From NCBI GenBank assembly GCA_002763895.1, contig NSLH01000002.1:86714-150713 (forward strand): a DNA stretch of 64,000 bases, given 5' to 3'. Source of the stretch: [Chlorobium] sp. 445. GTDB lineage: Bacteria; Bacteroidota; Chlorobiia; Chlorobiales; Thermochlorobacteraceae. Below the pieces are notes generated by a model. It saw nothing but the letters and a program-made list of their open reading frames with translations, did no database searches and was not told where the DNA came from. Of the stretch, positions 40,770-49,476 are shown in pieces. A program made the position numbers and the translations under genes. Position 1 is the stretch's first letter. Each line of letters starts with the position of its first letter.

Positions 40770-41629
40770 GTGAATAGAAAACATCTTTTGGGTGTTATCG
40801 CCATGCTGTGTGCAGCCTTAAGTCTTGCACATGCTGTGCAGGCACAAGCGACTAAGTAAGCTCTGCACGTTGGCTCAAAGGTATTGGGGTTGCAGAAGGC
40901 ACAGATATTAGCAAGATGCGTGCAGAAGCCGTTGCCAAAGCACGCGTTGATGCATTAGGAAAAGTTGGGGTTGTTATTGAAAACAGCGCTGTGCTTATCC
41001 AAGCAGAAAATGCAGGTAAAGTGATTGATTTCTTTAGCCAACTCTCCTCTTCAAAAATGCGCGGCATTATCTTAGAAGAGCGCAACAAAATTATCTCTGA
41101 CCCTAAGCCGATTGCTGGTGCAAAAAGCCTCTATCAACTCACGGCTGAATTGGAAGCGCTCATTGATGTGCAACAAGGTGAACCCGATAGAGAGTTTGAA
41201 GTCAAGTTAGAGACAGATAGAGACACTTACATTGAAGAGCAGCCCATTTATCTCAACGTGCTCTCTACGCACAATGGCTACCTGACTATTTTTCACATTC
41301 ATAACGATTCGCTCTCTGTCATTTTCCCGAATGCTATCTCGAAAGAAAACGCTATCACGAAGAACGTGCCAGTCAAGTTCCCACCAACGAATGTATATGA
41401 CTTAATCGCTGAAAATGAGAGAGGAGAAGATGTTGCGCTGCAGCAGTTTATTGCTGTGGTAACAAAAGAGAAAATCCCATTCCCAAATTTTGAGGAGATT
41501 AAAATCCAGAACAAAGAGTTGCTTGTCAAGCAAGAATCATTTTCAACTTGGGCAATGTGGTTACACAAAATTCCTGCACCACAATACGCTTCTGATAGAA
41601 AAGCCGTGAAAGTGGTACGGAAGAAGTGA
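40770..41629 (+). CDS. LPP20/DUF4384-like secreted protein (one-base frameshift)
   Basis: The joined product is 286 residues from a GTG at 40770, giving a signal peptide (NRKHLLGVIAMLCAALSLAHAVQA). A missing base near 40853-40860 breaks the frame; the second part reads SSARWLKGIGVAEGTDISKMRAEAVAKARVDALGKVGV, like the LPP20 family in which ageing-type repeated alanine/arginine helices occur. The C-terminal half, FEVKLETDRDTYIEEQPIYLNVLSTHNGYLTIFHIHNDSLSVIFPN, resembles DUF4384, found in envelope proteins of this phylum. The role is unknown; probably periplasmic or outer-membrane associated. Confidence 0.7.
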
Positions 41630-41704
41630 AATTCAGGACACCCAAACGGAATACTTATATTTCTTTCTCAACAACTTCACAACATTTTCAAAAAAGGAGT
41701 TACA

Positions 41705-42475
41705 ATGAAATCGCCTAAGGAACTCTCTGACATGCTCGTCTCGATTGAGAACTTGGAGCGTAAGCCCATCGGCATCAAGTTCATCAAGTCTATGGAAGAA
41801 ATTCCAAAAGGCATAAGAAAATTTGGTGAGCGTGCACAAGGCGTGGCAAAGTCTATGCTCTGCGCAATGTGGGGCGATGCATTTGCTGGTGCAGACCCAT
41901 TCTACACGGTCAAATCTGACCATATTTGCGGCGGTGGCACGATTGCTGCTGGCTTCGGTACAACAATGCCTATTGAGCAAGCCGCTAAATTTATGATTGG
42001 TGAAAACCTTGTTTATGGTACACTGGAAGGCTTAAAGCGCGCAATGGAATCGACTTTGCCGTTCAAAGAGGGAGAGTTTGTCGCGCAAATTATCTCGCCA
42101 CTTGAAAAAATGGATTTAGAGGCGCTTCGTCCTGACCTTGTGTTCATCATCTGCAAACCGTATCAAGGACAGCATATCTTGCGCGCCTACGGTTTTGATA
42201 GCGGTGAAATTGTACACGGCATTGGCGGTACATCAACCTGCGAGATGGTCTCAAGCTACGTGATGCATACAGGCAAACCGACTTTCACGCTGGGCGACTT
42301 AGGCGGTAATACTGGTATGAATATCAAAGACGATGAAGTATTGCTTGCCTTTCCCTTTGCACTCTTAGAAATTGCGGTAAAAAATCTGACGCGCATCTGT
42401 CGCAATAGCACGATGTATAAGCACAATCTTTATCACGAGGTGCCTTCAGAGCTGAGTACCTCAACATCAGTATAG
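41705..42475 (+). CDS. DUF169 family protein
   Basis: 256 residues after AAGGAG seven bases upstream. It begins ELSDMLVSIENLERKPIGIKFIKSMEEIPKG and has CGGGTIAAGFG and the long conserved central block typical of DUF169 (ArCOG-type) proteins, with AFPFALLEIAVKNL near the end. Scattered cysteines (C57 in SMLCAMWGD, the CGGG motif, TSTCEM and RICRNS) could bind metal or cluster. DUF169 proteins are common in anaerobes, methanogens and Chlorobi, often near cofactor genes, but no biochemical role is established that I can cite. It is monocistronic. Confidence 0.8.
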   Translation: MKSPKELSDMLVSIENLERKPIGIKFIKSMEEIPKGIRKFGERAQGVAKSMLCAMWGDAFAGADPFYTVKSDHICGGGTIAAGFGTTMPIEQAAKFMIGENLVYGTLEGLKRAMESTLPFKEGEFVAQIISPLEKMDLEALRPDLVFIICKPYQGQHILRAYGFDSGEIVHGIGGTSTCEMVSSYVMHTGKPTFTLGDLGGNTGMNIKDDEVLLAFPFALLEIAVKNLTRICRNSTMYKHNLYHEVPSELSTSTSV

Positions 42476-42652
42476 TGTGCTCTGCTTCAAGAAAGAAGCG
42501 CGTTGTGCTAAACATGGACATGAGAACTCAAGTGTTGTACGATTTCTTAACGAATTCTTTACACAGCTTTCTGTAACTCTTTCTTTCTAGCTTGCGTAAA
42601 GCCACCTGTCTTTGAAAGAAGTGTAACTCAACCAAACCAAACATAACTCGTT

Positions 42653-43048
42653 ATGAAATCGCTTCGCACTGTCTTTTCTATGCTTGTTCTTGTGCTATCT
42701 TTTTCTGCTGCTGCTGTTGCAGCTGATGATATCGAAGAGCGCTCCAAGATGTTCATTGCCAACGTGTTCTCTGGAAAGTATGAGGACGCTGCCGCAATGA
42801 TTTCTAACTCATCAAGCCTCAAAGCTGTGGATAATCTCGCCGATTTTGGCATAGGGCTGCGCGCTGCGCTGGGCGACTACAAACGTACATCAAAAGTTGA
42901 TGTGCGTGAGACGCGCAGTACAACAACGGTGGTCTTGATGTGCGACTTTGAAAATGGTCAGGCAAAAGTCACCATCACATACAATGAAACAGGACGAATC
43001 ACAGCTGTCTCGTTTAAGCCTGTAGTGTCGCAAGCTGCAAGCAAGTAA
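42653..43048 (+). CDS. Small secreted DUF3887-like protein
   Basis: 131 residues: signal peptide (MKSLRTVFSMLVLVLSFSAAAVAA) then a single NTF2-like small domain starting IEERSKMFIANVFSGKYEDAAAMIS and ending ITYNETGRITAVSFKP. This layout resembles DUF3887 proteins, which are exported binding or adaptor modules. It is followed by a strong terminator, so it is a single-gene transcript. Function unknown. Confidence 0.65.
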   Translation: MKSLRTVFSMLVLVLSFSAAAVAADDIEERSKMFIANVFSGKYEDAAAMISNSSSLKAVDNLADFGIGLRAALGDYKRTSKVDVRETRSTTTVVLMCDFENGQAKVTITYNETGRITAVSFKPVVSQAASK

Positions 43049-43069
43049 CGCGTCGTGAGCAAAACAAAG

Positions 43070-43100
43070 AAGGCAGTCTAAAAGGACTGCCTTTTTCTTT
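43070..43100 (+). terminator. Rho-independent terminator
   Basis: The stem AAGGCAGTC/GACTGCCTT (43070-43078 and 43085-43093), with a 6-base loop, is followed by a T-rich run (TTTCTTTT). It closes the small secreted protein gene. Confidence 0.9.
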
Positions 43101-43164
43101 TATGCAAATTTTGGTGTGCACTGCAAAAAAGCGGAGAAATGCAGTCAGAGGCATGCAGCAAATG

Positions 43165-43941
43165 TTACTGCCACTTGTAGTTGAGTTTCTCTTTTTCAAG
43201 CAACCCCTCGCCGATGAGCACTGCATCGAAGCCCGCTTCATCAATAAGGTGCAGGTCATCTTGTGATTTTATGCCGCTCTCTGAGACGGTAACGATGCCT
43301 GCGGGAATGAGCGCTTTGAGACGAAGAGAGGTTTGCAGGTCGACCGAAAAATCCACAAGGTTGCGATTATTGATGCCAATGAGTTTTGCGCCACTCTCAA
43401 GTGCAATTTGCAGTTCATCTTCGTTATGCACTTCAACCAGTGTCTCAAGCATCAGCGAGTGCGCAAGAAACATCAATTCTTGCAAGCGCAGGCGAGAGAG
43501 AGCCGCCACGATGAGCAAAATTGCGTCTGCACCTATCAGGCGCGATTCATAGACTTGGGATTCATCGATAATGAAGTCCTTGCGCAGCACAGGCAGAGGA
43601 AATGTCATTCTCACATTGCTCAGGTAGTCGGCTTTGCCTTGAAAGAACTGCTCATCTGTTAGAACCGAGAATGCACTTGCACCAAGAGCGCGGTATGTCT
43701 CTGCCAGATGAAACGGGTCAAAATCTTCGACCATAACACCGCGTGAAGGAGAGGCTTTTTTTAGTTCAGCAATAAGTCGCAAGGGTGCCTCGGATGGGCG
43801 GCGGAGCACCGAGAAAAAACGGCGAGTGGGCGGCAGTTGTGCGGCAAGATCGTTATACTGCTGCTTGATATTGCGCGCTTTGAGTTGTGCAACTTCTATC
43901 GTTTTCGTGTCTAAAATTTTATTTAGGATGTTCTCGGGCAT
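43165..43941 (-). CDS. trpC: Indole-3-glycerol-phosphate synthase
   Basis: 258 residues from the ATG at 43941; a GTG four codons earlier was not preferred. A TIM-barrel with AELKKASPSRG (catalytic Lys and phosphate site), FSVLTDEQFFQGKADYL, PVLRKDFIIDESQVYES, VEVHNEDELQIALESGAKLIGINNRNLVDFSVDL and VSESGI plus IGEGLL at the end. It makes the indole ring precursor of tryptophan. No other trp genes lie within the window, so the pathway is dispersed. It is divergent from a small unknown gene. Confidence 0.95.
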   Translation of the reverse strand: MPENILNKILDTKTIEVAQLKARNIKQQYNDLAAQLPPTRRFFSVLRRPSEAPLRLIAELKKASPSRGVMVEDFDPFHLAETYRALGASAFSVLTDEQFFQGKADYLSNVRMTFPLPVLRKDFIIDESQVYESRLIGADAILLIVAALSRLRLQELMFLAHSLMLETLVEVHNEDELQIALESGAKLIGINNRNLVDFSVDLQTSLRLKALIPAGIVTVSESGIKSQDDLHLIDEAGFDAVLIGEGLLEKEKLNYKWQ

Positions 43942-44084
43942 TGACTCTTGCACAGCTGGCTACGTGGAAACTTTCGAGAAAATTCAAAGATTCATAAATT
44001 TTCGTAAGATGAAAAGATGTAAATAAAATATAACTTGTAACAATTCTCACGCGAAAAACTGAAACTGCAAACCATCTGAGTATT

Positions 44085-44366
44085 ATGAGCCACCACACGG
44101 TCTCTAAGGAATACATTGAAAAAGTTTTCTTGCAATACTATGCGGATGGTCGCAAAGGGGAATTTTTTCTTACGGATAATTTCAATAATCTCAAAGGGTT
44201 CAGACCTATAATTGAAACAAACAAGAAAAAAATTAAGGACGTGGCAGTGAGTTTAGTGAGAGCAGGTTTTCTTGTGGGAGAAATCAAGCGCGACGAACGT
44301 GAAGTTACTGTAACCATCTCTGGGATTACGCCTGAAGGGCTCAAGTACCTACGTTCCATTTCTTGA
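44085..44366 (+). CDS. Small hypothetical protein, possible winged helix
   Basis: 93 residues starting MSHHTVSKEYIEKVFLQYYADGRKGEF. The last 35 residues (VAVSLVRAGFLVGEIKRDEREVTVTISGITPEGLKYLRS) show alternating strands and a final TxEGLKYL pattern reminiscent of winged-helix regulators. The remainder is not recognised. It lies between divergent trpC and convergent glycosyltransferase genes and appears monocistronic. Codon usage resembles the neighbours. Confidence 0.6.
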   Translation: MSHHTVSKEYIEKVFLQYYADGRKGEFFLTDNFNNLKGFRPIIETNKKKIKDVAVSLVRAGFLVGEIKRDEREVTVTISGITPEGLKYLRSIS

Positions 44367-44382
44367 CGATCACTCCACCTTG

Positions 44383-45582
44383 CTATGCACTGGCGCTAAA
44401 GCGCGACTTAGCTTTAAGCAAGGCGATAGGATAAAATGTGCCGCGCCACTCAACCCCGCCACGTAGCGTGATTTTGACAGCTGAACTGATGAGTGCATAA
44501 AGAAACAAGAGCGATGCAAGAGGATGCAGGATGGTAACGCGTAAAGTGCCGAGGACATTTGGGCGCAGTGTAAAATAAATCAGAAAAATCATGGCGATCC
44601 CGCCAAGTGCACAGCACTTCGTAAATGAGCTCTCCAAAAAGAAGAGCCAGTAAGGCGCAATAAGTCCGAAAAGTGTGCCGACAATACCAATGCCGACCCA
44701 AAGCCATGAGAAGTTAATGCCCGGAAATGCGCTGCGTTCAATGCCTCGCACGCTGTCCCAAAGCCCTTCGCGCCAGCGCACAGAAAGCCAATCGCTCCCT
44801 CTAACAACATGTGTTGCCTCACCAAATTGTTTGACCCAATAGCCTAACTTGACATCGTCATCGACATTGGCGCGCAAGCGCTCATGTGTACCAATTTTTT
44901 CATAAAGCTGACGCTCAATAAAGTTAAAGGCACCGACACCAATGTAGGCTTTGCGATTCTTAGCATCGCGTGCACCGCTTGGACTAAATTTCCATGTGAA
45001 AAGAAACCCAAAGAGCGCAATAAAGGCTTCTTCCATGGCGCTGCTGGTCAGCATCTTTGGATAAGCGACAAGATGTTTTACGCCTGTCTGCATGGCGTAT
45101 CCAACCGTGCGCGCAAGTGTCTCAGGATGGAAGAAAATATCAGCATCGGTGAAAAGTAAATACTCACCTGTTGCGTGCTCAAAGCCAAGTTGATTGGCAT
45201 AATTCTTCCCGAGCCAACCATCTGGCAATTTCTCAACATGGATGACACGGAGCTGTGGATACTTTTGCGCAAGCGCATCAAGAATTTCACCGGTGCGGTC
45301 AGTAGAGCGGTCGTTGATAGCAATGATTTCCAAGTTTGGGTACGTCTGTGCAAGCAGCGTGGAAAGGGCATCGTGAAGTTTTGCATCTTCATTTCGCGCG
45401 GGGACAATAACGCTTACACGAGGTAAATGGGGCGACAAGGGTAGGGGCGCATCAGCAAGGCTGGGCATCTGCTGGCGCATCAACACGGCACGAATCCAGA
45501 AGCCAATCCATGCCGCAAAATTCACAGCGGCAAAGGCGTCCCAGAAAGAAAGAGCAGAAAAGGAAAAGTCGTCAAAATGCAT
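44383..45582 (-). CDS. Membrane family 2 glycosyltransferase, CrtQ/CruC-like
   Basis: 399 residues. An N-terminal helix (residues 13-34) precedes a GT-A domain: PRVSVIVPARNEDAKLHDALSTLL, EIIAINDRSTDRTGEIL, the DxD motif LLFTDADIFFHP, and the later acceptor region VDDDVKLGYWVKQFG with WLSVRWREGLW. The motif PDGWLGKNYA is shared with carotenoid glycosyltransferases such as CrtQ and CruC. Three or four C-terminal helices (WLWVGIGIVGTLFGLIAPY and others) anchor it. If this is a green sulfur bacterium relative, chlorobactene or hydroxychlorobactene glucosylation is plausible; a plain glycolipid enzyme is the alternative. The gene stands alone. Confidence 0.75.
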   Translation of the reverse strand: MHFDDFSFSALSFWDAFAAVNFAAWIGFWIRAVLMRQQMPSLADAPLPLSPHLPRVSVIVPARNEDAKLHDALSTLLAQTYPNLEIIAINDRSTDRTGEILDALAQKYPQLRVIHVEKLPDGWLGKNYANQLGFEHATGEYLLFTDADIFFHPETLARTVGYAMQTGVKHLVAYPKMLTSSAMEEAFIALFGFLFTWKFSPSGARDAKNRKAYIGVGAFNFIERQLYEKIGTHERLRANVDDDVKLGYWVKQFGEATHVVRGSDWLSVRWREGLWDSVRGIERSAFPGINFSWLWVGIGIVGTLFGLIAPYWLFFLESSFTKCCALGGIAMIFLIYFTLRPNVLGTLRVTILHPLASLLFLYALISSAVKITLRGGVEWRGTFYPIALLKAKSRFSASA

Positions 45583-45754
45583 CTAAGGACAGAGGTTTCA
45601 ATTTGAAAAGACAAACGCTAAAATTCGATATCAAATTTCTAATTTCAGTCCTTAATTGTTTCTTACTGCAAAACGATTTACTCAAAGACAACGGTTCGAG
45701 GTAAGAAGTCAAAGGAGCAAAGCATACTTTCAAGAGTAATTCAGGGCAAATGTG

Positions 45755-47581
45755 ATGCACGAGTTCGATTTCCTTAAAGAACTGGTTATTATCAGCACGG
45801 CGGCGCTGGTGATTGTGCTCATCTTCCAGCGCATCAAGATTCCATCTGTCATTGGGCTTATTGTAACAGGCATTGTGCTGGGGCAGTCGGGTGTAAGACT
45901 GATTGAGAATATGTCGCTTATCAGTACGCTTGCTGAATTAGGCGTGGTGCTCTTGCTCTTTACGATTGGGTTGGAGTTTTCCGTAGAAGAATTGCGCCGT
46001 CTCTCGCGGATTGTGATGGTCGGTGGCATCTTTCAGGTCTTGCTAACCGGTGCAATTGTCGGTGGCTTAGCCTACTATCTTCTGCCGACAATCGGCGTCG
46101 AGATGACTTGGCAATCTGCAGTGTTTATTGGGATGGCGCTTGCGCTCAGTAGCACCGCAATTTGCCTAAAAATTCTCTCTGACCGCAATGAACTTTTCTT
46201 ACCGCACGGCAAAATCGCATTGGGCATTCTCATTTTTCAAGACATTGCAATTGTGCCCATGATGATCGGCGTCAGTTTTCTCTCGCCAAATGGTCAACAG
46301 TCACTTGATAAAATTCTGCAAGACTTAGGTTTACTGGTAATTTTTGCAATTGGTATTGTGGGTGGTTTTCGTTTGATTATGCCATACCTGACAAGGATGT
46401 TAGCCTCAATCAATGCTAGAGAAGTGTTGGTCTTAGGCGCACTGTTGCTATGTTTTGGGTCAGCTTATTTGACGTCGCTAGCGGGGCTTTCTATGGCACT
46501 TGGGGCGTTTATTGCCGGCGTGATTATTTCAAGTACAGACGAAAGTCATGCTATTGCTCAAGCTATTGAACCGATTCGTGACGCACTGACAAGTATCTTT
46601 TTTGTCTCGGTCGGATTGTTGCTTAATGTCGAGCTTGAGGAACTGCCGCTTTACCTTTTGCTGGCTGTTGCGGTATTGGTCGTAAATGCTGCTTTAGCGA
46701 CGGTGGTTGGTATAGCACTTGGCTATTCTTTGCGTGTGAGTCTGATGGCGGGTATGGTGCTGGCACAAGTAGGTGAGTTCTCGTTTGTGCTGGCTAAGAT
46801 TGGTAAGTTTGAAGGCATTATCTCAAGCGAGGTCTATCAAGGATTGTTAGCGGTGATTGTGGTGACGATGGTTGTTACACCTGCCTTGATTGCGATGGCA
46901 CCACGTGTCGCAGAGCGATTGACACCGGGCTTAGCGTTCATTCCATTGCATGAGGATGGCTCACATCCTGAAGCCGATAAACTGCAACAAGCGCAGTCAC
47001 AAGCAGAAATCGAACAGTTCAATCCTCATGTCGTCGTCATTGGCTATGGTGAAAATGGACGCAATGTAGCCAGCGTACTTGCAGCAACGAATGTGCGACA
47101 TACCATTTTAGACAATAACAAAGCTATCGTTGAAGCTGCGCGTCGAGCTGGCGAAAAGTATGTCTTCTACGGTGATGCAACCTCAAAGCAAGCCTTGATG
47201 CAAGTCGGCGTGCATGTGGCGCAATCAGTGGCGATAGGAATTTCAGAGGCGGAAGCCGTGGAGAAGTGCATTAAAATAACAAGAGAGTTAAATCCAAAAG
47301 CCTTTATTATTGTGCGCGCCCGCAGCTTGAGCGAGGTGTCGCGTCTCTACGCTGCAGGCGCAAGCGAAGTTGTTACAGAAAAATTTGAAACCTCGATTCA
47401 AATCTTCTCTCTGCTGCTGCGTCAATTTGGCATTCCATCGGAAGTGATTACAGAGCAACAAGAAATTATACGGCGAGAGTGCTGCAAAATTTTCCCACAA
47501 TTCTCACTGCCTGATCCTACACTAGTAGCGACCAAAACCAGCACTGAGCCGCAAGCGACGGCACAAAGCGAAAAAGTCTAA
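45755..47581 (+). CDS. Kef-type K+/H+ antiporter with TrkA-N domain (CPA2)
   Basis: 608 residues from the ATG at 45755; a GTG just before is also possible. About twelve membrane helices cover residues 5-390, with the CPA2 features FTIGLEFSVEEL, LALSSTAICLKIL and GAFIAGVIISS. A cytoplasmic TrkA-N/RCK Rossmann domain follows (VVVIGYGENGRNVASVLAATNVRHTILDNNKAIVEAAR, GDATSKQALMQVGV). It probably exchanges K+ or Na+ for protons, under nucleotide control. A small membrane protein gene lies opposite and convergent at 47619-47789. The gene is not linked to a recognised partner such as KefF. Confidence 0.9.
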   Translation: MHEFDFLKELVIISTAALVIVLIFQRIKIPSVIGLIVTGIVLGQSGVRLIENMSLISTLAELGVVLLLFTIGLEFSVEELRRLSRIVMVGGIFQVLLTGAIVGGLAYYLLPTIGVEMTWQSAVFIGMALALSSTAICLKILSDRNELFLPHGKIALGILIFQDIAIVPMMIGVSFLSPNGQQSLDKILQDLGLLVIFAIGIVGGFRLIMPYLTRMLASINAREVLVLGALLLCFGSAYLTSLAGLSMALGAFIAGVIISSTDESHAIAQAIEPIRDALTSIFFVSVGLLLNVELEELPLYLLLAVAVLVVNAALATVVGIALGYSLRVSLMAGMVLAQVGEFSFVLAKIGKFEGIISSEVYQGLLAVIVVTMVVTPALIAMAPRVAERLTPGLAFIPLHEDGSHPEADKLQQAQSQAEIEQFNPHVVVIGYGENGRNVASVLAATNVRHTILDNNKAIVEAARRAGEKYVFYGDATSKQALMQVGVHVAQSVAIGISEAEAVEKCIKITRELNPKAFIIVRARSLSEVSRLYAAGASEVVTEKFETSIQIFSLLLRQFGIPSEVITEQQEIIRRECCKIFPQFSLPDPTLVATKTSTEPQATAQSEKV

Positions 47582-47618
47582 GCCTACTGCCCCAGCGAAA
47601 GCGATATAGCTTGCCTGC

Positions 47619-47789
47619 TCAAATCACCAGCGCAAGGAAGATTACCCCAAGTCCAAACATCACAGCGACAGCTAAAAAGACAGATCCAGCTTGAATCCCC
47701 TCTTGTCCTTTGGCTTTAGAGGTACGCACCAGAGCAACGAGTGCGCCCAGCGTTAGCAAAATACCTGTAACGAGCAAAGCTAACTGCAT
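47619..47789 (-). CDS. Tiny membrane protein, 56 residues, two helices
   Basis: ATG at 47787-47789 on the minus strand, with AGGTGA eight bases upstream. The product has two hydrophobic helices (QLALLVTGILLTLGALVALV and SVFLAVAVMFGLGVIFLALVI) joined by the charged loop RTSKAKGQEGIQAG. It is complete and ends in TGA. It is convergent with the antiporter gene and lies 61 bases beyond the start of the radical-SAM gene's 3' end. No family was recognised; possibly a small regulatory or scaffold peptide. Confidence 0.65.
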   Translation of the reverse strand: MQLALLVTGILLTLGALVALVRTSKAKGQEGIQAGSVFLAVAVMFGLGVIFLALVI

Positions 47790-47849
47790 AACTTCACCTG
47801 AAGTTCAGAGTAGTAAGCCAAGAAGCCCACGAAAAGCACCTGAAAATGT

Positions 47850-49229
47850 TTAGAGAAACATTTGCGGCTTGAGTTGGCGTGTAAAGTAATGCATTGCGAC
47901 ATTGACCATCCACACCCAATTGAATGGCTTGCCTTTCATACGATACCAGATATTTTTCCAAGAATAAATCTCGCGTTGAATCTTAATGAAGTTATGCAAA
48001 AACTCCTCACGCTCCATTTTCGCTGGCTTGTAGATGTAGTGATAGGTGTCGTACTTATCCCAGTTGAAATGCTCAATGCGCGGTTTCATCTCTTCAAACC
48101 AAGGCGTACCTGGAAATGGTGTAGCAATGGTAAAGACTGGGAACTCAATGCGGTTGCGCATAATGAAATCATATGTGCCTTGAAAACTGGCAGGTGTATC
48201 CGTGTCAAACCCAAAGATAAAATAGCCCTGAATGCCAATACCTTGGCGATGCACGTTTGCGACCACTTCATCATAGCGCGATATACGGTTCGAGCCTTTA
48301 TGCACATACTTAATGGTTTCAGGAGTAACGGACTCGAAGCCAATGTTTAAGAGTTCGCAACCTGCTTCTTTAGCAAGTTCAGCTACCTTGGGATTTTCTA
48401 AGAAGTTCATTGAGATATTGGCATTCCACTTTGCTCCTAAGCCAATCATGGCATTGAGCAGTTCTTCCATAAATGCGGGCTTGAAACTAATGTTGTCATC
48501 CATGAAGGAAATATGAATATCCTTCTTGCCCAAGCGGTCTTGATGAAATTTGATTTCGTTCACGACGCGGTCGGTATCACGTGTGCGGAAAGATTTGCCG
48601 TAAATCGTTGGTGTAGTGCAGAAGTTGCAGCCGACAGGGCAGCCTTTTGTGGCAAGCAGCGGGATGCGGAAACTATAATTTTTGGAGTTCGGTGAGCGTA
48701 AAACGATGTTAAAATCGGGGCGATCCATTTCTTGCATGGATTTGAATGTGCCAGCGCGATACTGCGGTTTCATTGTGTCACGCTCAACATCTTCACGCAA
48801 AGCATCCCAAACAGATTCAACTTCGCCAAAAACCACACTGGTGGCATGTTCCTTTGCTTCTTCAAAAAGCATTGTAGGGTGCGTGCCGCCTAAGATGACG
48901 CGTTTGCCTTGCGCCAGCGCTCGATCTGCAATTTCATACGCTTTGGAGACATTGAGCGTACGTGCCGTAATAGCTACGACATCGTAAGGTGAAAAATCCT
49001 GCGGTACTTTGTCGCCAATGCGCTCATCAATAAACTCCACATCAAAGTGTTTTTGCGCCAGGGTGCCTACCATCATCAAATTGAGTGGAATGCTCACTTT
49101 CCCAGAGTCAACCATCAAGTTGGTACGGCTTTTGGGTTGGATAAGTAGCCATCGCTTGCGGCGCGTCGGTTTAGCAGGTGTAGGATTGGGCAAGATGGAG
49201 ACTTGCTCTGAAGGCACGAACCCGTTCAT
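47850..49229 (-). CDS. B12-binding radical-SAM protein (BchQ/BchR/BchE-like group)
   Basis: 459 residues with AAAAGGAG eight bases before the ATG at 49229. The N-terminal 170 residues form a B12-binding-like Rossmann domain (VDSGKVSIPLNLMMVGTLAQKHFDVEFIDERIGD, VILGGTHPTMLFEEAKEHATSVVFGEVE). The radical-SAM core carries the 4Fe-4S cysteines C197, C201 and C204 in KGCPVGCNFCTTP. This is the architecture of bacteriochlorophyll methylases BchQ/BchR and of BchE, among others such as hopanoid and lipid methylases. The neighbouring ferrochelatase, divergently placed 247 bases away, supports tetrapyrrole metabolism, but the exact substrate cannot be fixed by eye. Confidence 0.8.
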   Translation of the reverse strand: MNGFVPSEQVSILPNPTPAKPTRRKRWLLIQPKSRTNLMVDSGKVSIPLNLMMVGTLAQKHFDVEFIDERIGDKVPQDFSPYDVVAITARTLNVSKAYEIADRALAQGKRVILGGTHPTMLFEEAKEHATSVVFGEVESVWDALREDVERDTMKPQYRAGTFKSMQEMDRPDFNIVLRSPNSKNYSFRIPLLATKGCPVGCNFCTTPTIYGKSFRTRDTDRVVNEIKFHQDRLGKKDIHISFMDDNISFKPAFMEELLNAMIGLGAKWNANISMNFLENPKVAELAKEAGCELLNIGFESVTPETIKYVHKGSNRISRYDEVVANVHRQGIGIQGYFIFGFDTDTPASFQGTYDFIMRNRIEFPVFTIATPFPGTPWFEEMKPRIEHFNWDKYDTYHYIYKPAKMEREEFLHNFIKIQREIYSWKNIWYRMKGKPFNWVWMVNVAMHYFTRQLKPQMFL

Positions 49230-49476
49230 ATCGTACTCCTTTTAATGTTGCGGTTTAAGGTTAGCTTATTTTTCAAGATACGCAGAAACAAAATGAAACT
49301 CAAAGTCGAGTCAGAGCCTAAGCGCTCAAATTCAAGGCAGTTATGAAAAATTGAGATAAAATGCACTGCAAGGAAATGAAGTACATACAACTGCTGTTTG
49401 AAGAGATAGTAAATCCAACGCGCAAGAAGGTGTTCATACAACTGCCCTTGTGCCCATCAACTGAAGTAAAAAATCT

